From assembly GCA_026874595.1 (NCBI GenBank), contig CM049316.1, positions 15,627,839-15,691,838 of the forward strand: a stretch of 64,000 bases of DNA, in the 5' to 3' direction. This stretch comes from Sipunculus nudus (Eukaryota > Annelida > Sipuncula > Golfingiida > Sipunculidae). This document shows, one piece after another, positions 60,622-64,000 of this stretch (position 1 is the stretch's first letter; each line of letters opens with the position of its first letter). The position numbers were made by a program, and so were the translations under genes. The notes under the pieces were generated by a model. That model worked only from the letters and a program-made list of their open reading frames with translations. It searched no databases and was not told where the DNA came from.

Positions 60622-62876
60622 CTGAAACAAAGGGGTGTTATAAAATCCGAGCGAGTGCACAGGTAAAAATAGTAGGTGTAAATCTAGCATTCCATATATG
60701 CAAATGCGGTACGTATACTAGAAAACGAACGCCTGTGATTCCATAAAAAGTATTCGCATGCGGTACGTATGTAGCAAATCTGGGGATACATATAGCGCCG
60801 TATAAGTAGAAGAGACATCTGCCAGAAGAATATTCTAGCACTGATGCCAAAGTGTGGAGTTGCCCGTCCATTGCAATGCGTATATGCGTTTTCACTCGCT
60901 ACAGCGAGCGATCGAAATGTAGCGTACTGCATACGCATACGTAAAAGAAGAATCACACTCGTCCCGATTCAAGCTGCATTAACCTAGCATTCCATGCGTA
61001 TGCGGCACGTATGCGAATGCAGCTAGAAAACGGACGCCTATGATCCAATAAATGAAATTATATTTAGCTGCATAAAGGCACATATGGAATCAATCCAAAT
61101 GAACATGTGTCCGATTCCAAACTGCATACGTATACGTAACGCATACGTTCCGCATACTCATATATGGTATGAGACCTGAGGGTGTCATATTTGGATGTTT
61201 GACCCTATAACTGGTTTCCTTGAGCATTCCATTTATGCGTATGTTGTACGTGTGATTAATGCAGCTACATAACAATATGTTTGAGTATTCGGTACGTATG
61301 CAGCAAAATCAGGCCTGTAGTATTGACTTGCATGAGTAGAGAAGTCACATGCCAGAGAAATACCCTATCACTGACGCTAAAGTGTGGAATTCCCCCGTCC
61401 CTTACCATACGTTTGCGTGTCCACTCGCTAGAATAACCGATCGTAAGGTGCTGAAACGTACACTTATACACGCATCCATACTGCCTTCGCTTATCTGGAA
61501 TGCCACTTTAAGGTAGCATATTTGGTACGTTTGACACTTTAATTGATCGAATATATAGTTAATTTACACAGCTTTAGGAAAATAAATCGAGCAAATTTAA
61601 TAAGCACATATAAATAAACATGTTTGAGGGTGAGAAATGACAACACATTTATATTATTCTATAACGAAAAAAGAATTTCTCACTTTGCAAGAGTGACCTC
61701 TTTCCCGTCTTCGTCCCGACGTATTGTCCGATCATACACCGACACCTGGTTGTCAGTAATGAAGAAACGGTCCACAACCATTTCAAAATCAGTCAGGCCC
61801 TCGGCGTACAAGGCTGCGTAGGTCTGGTTGATTTCTTCTCAAATAAAAGACACAACAATTTTCAAATAAAATGAAGGTGCTATAGATTTTAATTACTTTC
61901 TGAATTTTCATCAGTTGTACATACTACAGACGAAAATAGACTAAATAAACAATTGTATTCATATAGACTTAGGTAAGCAGCATGATTTTGTCATAAAGTA
62001 TTTGAGATTCAATGAAGCAATTAAGATTCAACACTTACAGGGTATATTCTTCTTTAATATTAAATATCAAATCGACGGTTTAATTATAGTTTTTCTTTGC
62101 CAAATTTCAATAAGATTATTGTTATCCCAAACGAGAACTACTTATATTCATAAATGATCACAAAACAGGCATCAAATGGGAATTTAACGATCTAACCATA
62201 TTCATTAAAAATCATAATATTTATGAGTAATTTACAATATGAAAATTTTGATTTAACCCTGGGCCCAAATCGATAAACATACATGATTCAATGCCTCAAT
62301 ATATTATTACTATTTAAAATGCCTCAATATGTTAATACTCTTACTTTTAATATAAAAATAGACAAAGAGGTCAAAAAGATTACTTCCCGCCTACTTGCCG
62401 GTCAGGTTAGCTCACCTGAATAGGGTACATCTGGTTTTCCAGGTGACACAAGCAGGGAGTCGGGCTGGTAGTATCTGCTAGCTATAACGTCAAACCTCCG
62501 ATTTCTGTAGTCGTCGGTGAAATCGGCATAAAGCTTACGTATGTCTTGTTTGATAGTCTCGTCTGTATGTAAAATATGAATGGTACTTAGGCAATGAACA
62601 CACATACACACACATCAAACACAATAACTGCAACAAATACGACAGACACGCATGAACATAAATGGCTCATAATACACGTACTCACATATCAGGCTCTTGT
62701 GCGAACACGCTCACTGAACTTGTATATTGGAATATAAGGTGCTGGGTAACATAAATATGCTAAAAATACATTTTGTACTCTGTTTAATATGTCTTGATGA
62801 AACTGTTATCAAATGTCAGTGTCCGAATGAGGGCTAGAAAGTGGAAAAACAAACAAAGATACTTACGATTCGCCAT
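60552..62876 (-). CDS. SnoaL-like/DUF4440 family protein, copy F, four exons
   Basis: Exons 62867-62876, 62416-62562, 61684-61834 and 60552-60621 splice (all GT-AG, phases matching) into an intact 125-residue protein the same length as copy B. Landmarks: IKQDIRKLYADFTDDY (about 7-22), FDVIASRYYQPDS, YSEINQTYAALYAEG, DFEMVVDRFFITDNQVSVYD, RRDEDGKEVTLAK and VVFEKRDGNWYAILDV near the C-terminus. The pattern is that of an NTF2-fold SnoaL-like/DUF4440 domain protein without signal peptide or membrane segment; ligand or reaction unknown. The start codon is supported by the conserved ATGGC plus donor GTAAGT and by the upstream block. Intron 3 (about 1.06 kb) hosts a repeat cluster. This looks like the best-preserved functional member. 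Confidence 0.85.
60670..61480. repeat. Repeat cluster with TACGTATGC motifs in copy F intron 3
   Basis: Related segments occur at about 60688-60780, 60988-61060 and 61225-61320 (GCATTCCAT-ATGCGTATGCGG, CGTATGCGAATGCAGCTA, AAAACGGACGCCTATGAT), and in inverted sense near 61110-61160. A second shared block, GCCAGA-GAATA, CTGATGCCAAAGTGTGGA and CCACTCGCTA, is at 60828-60900 and 61350-61430. Rich in CG and near-palindromic TACGTA; this is probably a nested, duplicated non-autonomous DNA transposon. Confidence 0.7.
61684..61834 (-). CDS. Copy F exon 3
   Basis: The acceptor GAGAAG precedes AAATCAACC; the donor is GCAAA|GTGAGA. It is 151 bp, identical in length to copy B exon 3. An alternative acceptor 3 bp upstream (TTTGAG) would add one residue. 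Confidence 0.85.
62416..62562 (-). CDS. Copy F exon 2
   Basis: The acceptor CATACAG precedes ACGAGACTATC; the donor is TTCAG|GTGAGC. It is 147 bp and encodes the N-terminal helix and YYQPDS signature. Confidence 0.85.
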
Positions 62877-62954
62877 TCTGTTGGAGATCAACGATCAATT
62901 GGAGAGCAAACAAACACATCAGAGCATCACAGCATCAGAGTTTAAAATTACCAC

Positions 62955-63015
62955 AGGCCGAGACGTGGCAATGTGTAATAGCCAGTAGGTGTTATCCCCT
63001 TGAATAATAGCCCAG
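62955..63015 (-). promoter_or_regulatory. Shared upstream block, copy F
   Basis: Plus strand CCGAGACGTGGCAATGTG, then GCCAGTAGGTGTTATCCCC and TTGAATAATAGCCC. The core starts about 84 bp upstream of the start codon. The same ordered motifs lie upstream of copies A, B and D; on the coding strand the core reads TTGCCACGTCTC. Confidence 0.65.
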
Positions 63016-63019
63016 GCCG

Positions 63020-64000
63020 TTGAGTGTTATTGCAGGAATGTTTTAGAAAGCTGGGGTGCCAATCCCTACGAAACTGCTCCAAAACTTCTGCACACTATAG
63101 ACCTATTTTCAGCCCCTGACGTAGCTCATTAATATTCTTCGAGGCAAGAAGTTGGGAAGCCCCTTGCCTCCATGCAGCCTTTGTTTGAACAGCACTCGAG
63201 CAATCAAGCAAGCTCTCAGGCGTTTTCAAACTACATTATATCATGGTATCCAGCTGTTGTATATTTTTATACACATCAAGGTTGGACAAATCAAAGTAGA
63301 CCAGCTTGATTTTATCTGATTGGCTTATTACCCTGGATAAACATGATGCAAATAAATAAATAAATGTCTGAAATGCAACAGATTTCGACACAGTTACCTG
63401 TATACCCACTTAATATAACTATGAATTTTATTACAGGCCATCCAGTGGATGATAACACCTCGCCAAATTATGTCCAAAACCTCAACCTCCGTGGGTTTGA
63501 ACTCAGGACTTCTAGCCCACAGTGGGCAGTGGGCAGGTACATGAGGATAAGTGCACGAAGGATAAGGGGGAGATGACAAGTATTGAAGAGCCAACCTGTC
63601 AGCTAACTGAAGCTAGTCATGATGCTGCATTAACAATGCTGCATATCTTTACTTCATCAGTCACACGAACAAAAACACAACAGGTATAAACATATGTATA
63701 TTTTATCAAAGAAACAAATATTAAGCTAACAAAAATAAAACACTTCTCCGTTTTCACACAAGTGACGACTTAAAATTGAGTATACGATTTTTATTATCAA
63801 TCTTTCGGTATGAACCTAGGCTGGCCCACTGGAAGATGTTATGCTATAGGAAAGGCACAACAGTACCTGAAAGACACAACAACATAACTTAACAAGGCAG
63901 TTTAAGAAAAGACAATCGTGGAAGAAAACATGTTAACTTCAAAGTTTAGCTATAACAATCTTAAAGATGATAAAATTATATTTTACACTGTTGTTACTAG
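63020..64000. other. Window end; no gene recognised
   Basis: Contains a weak stem (GAGGCAAG near 63140 with CTTGCCTC near 63163) and a box-B-like GTTCAAACCC on the minus strand near 63500, perhaps a SINE trace. The open frames at 63364-63576 and 63394-63594 overlap on opposite strands and have no motif. Confidence 0.35.

Noticed and set aside
63430-63560. tRNA-like GTTCAAACCC on the minus strand
   Set aside because: Only the box-B-like arm is visible; no box A or paired stems at proper spacing.

Overview
Eukaryotic nuclear DNA, AT-rich, almost certainly from a marine invertebrate. The evidence is short spliced genes with GT-AG introns, tRNA-derived SINEs, LINE and Ty3/gypsy remnants, a Toll-like-receptor-type LRR pseudogene, many (TA)n and poly-G tracts, and arrays rich in TGACCTTTGACC. 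A lophotrochozoan such as a bivalve mollusc is my best guess; this is inference. No bacterial features, operons or CRISPR are present. Long open frames are scarce because most genes are split into exons of 10-150 bp.

The main gene content is a dispersed family of five related loci, all on the minus strand, encoding a ~125-residue SnoaL-like/DUF4440 (NTF2-fold) protein. Two loci are intact by hand splicing: copy B (26341-31426) and copy F (60552-62876). Both have exons of 10, 147, 151 and 70 bp with matching phases. Copy D (35251-37474) has an in-frame stop, copy E (52775-56539) has frameshifts in exon 3, and copy A (6715-13229) is a decayed relic. Four of the five share a promoter-proximal block (GAGACGTGGCAA on the plus strand) about 70-95 bp upstream of the start codon. 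In copy B the start-codon exon lies in a ~53-bp unit repeated three times; in copy E the promoter and start exon are duplicated.

Mobile DNA makes up much of the rest. A nearly intact, very young Ty3/gypsy element lies at 13474-24438 on the minus strand, with 2.37-kb LTRs, a tRNA-Pro primer binding site, gag, a GGGAAAC slippery site and a -1 frame pol. A decayed element at 1-4450 has the order gag-INT-RT-RNase H, as in Gmr1-like elements; its candidate 3' LTR recurs inverted at 57786-59250. Other remnants are a LINE 3' end (24515-25690), an L2-like LINE inside copy D (35795-36725), a retroelement integrase (38570-39690), two SINEs (12628 and 31593), a 255-bp MITE with 49-bp TIRs (41945-42199) and a pogo-like MITE (7672-7863).

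Other items are a Toll-like-receptor LRR pseudogene (47291-48190), two ~145-bp tandem arrays (32340 and 49070), a 364-bp tandem duplication (49531), a 24-bp-stem hairpin (60153) and a repeat cluster rich in TACGTATGC (60670-61480). The remaining stretches are low-complexity or unrecognised AT-rich DNA.
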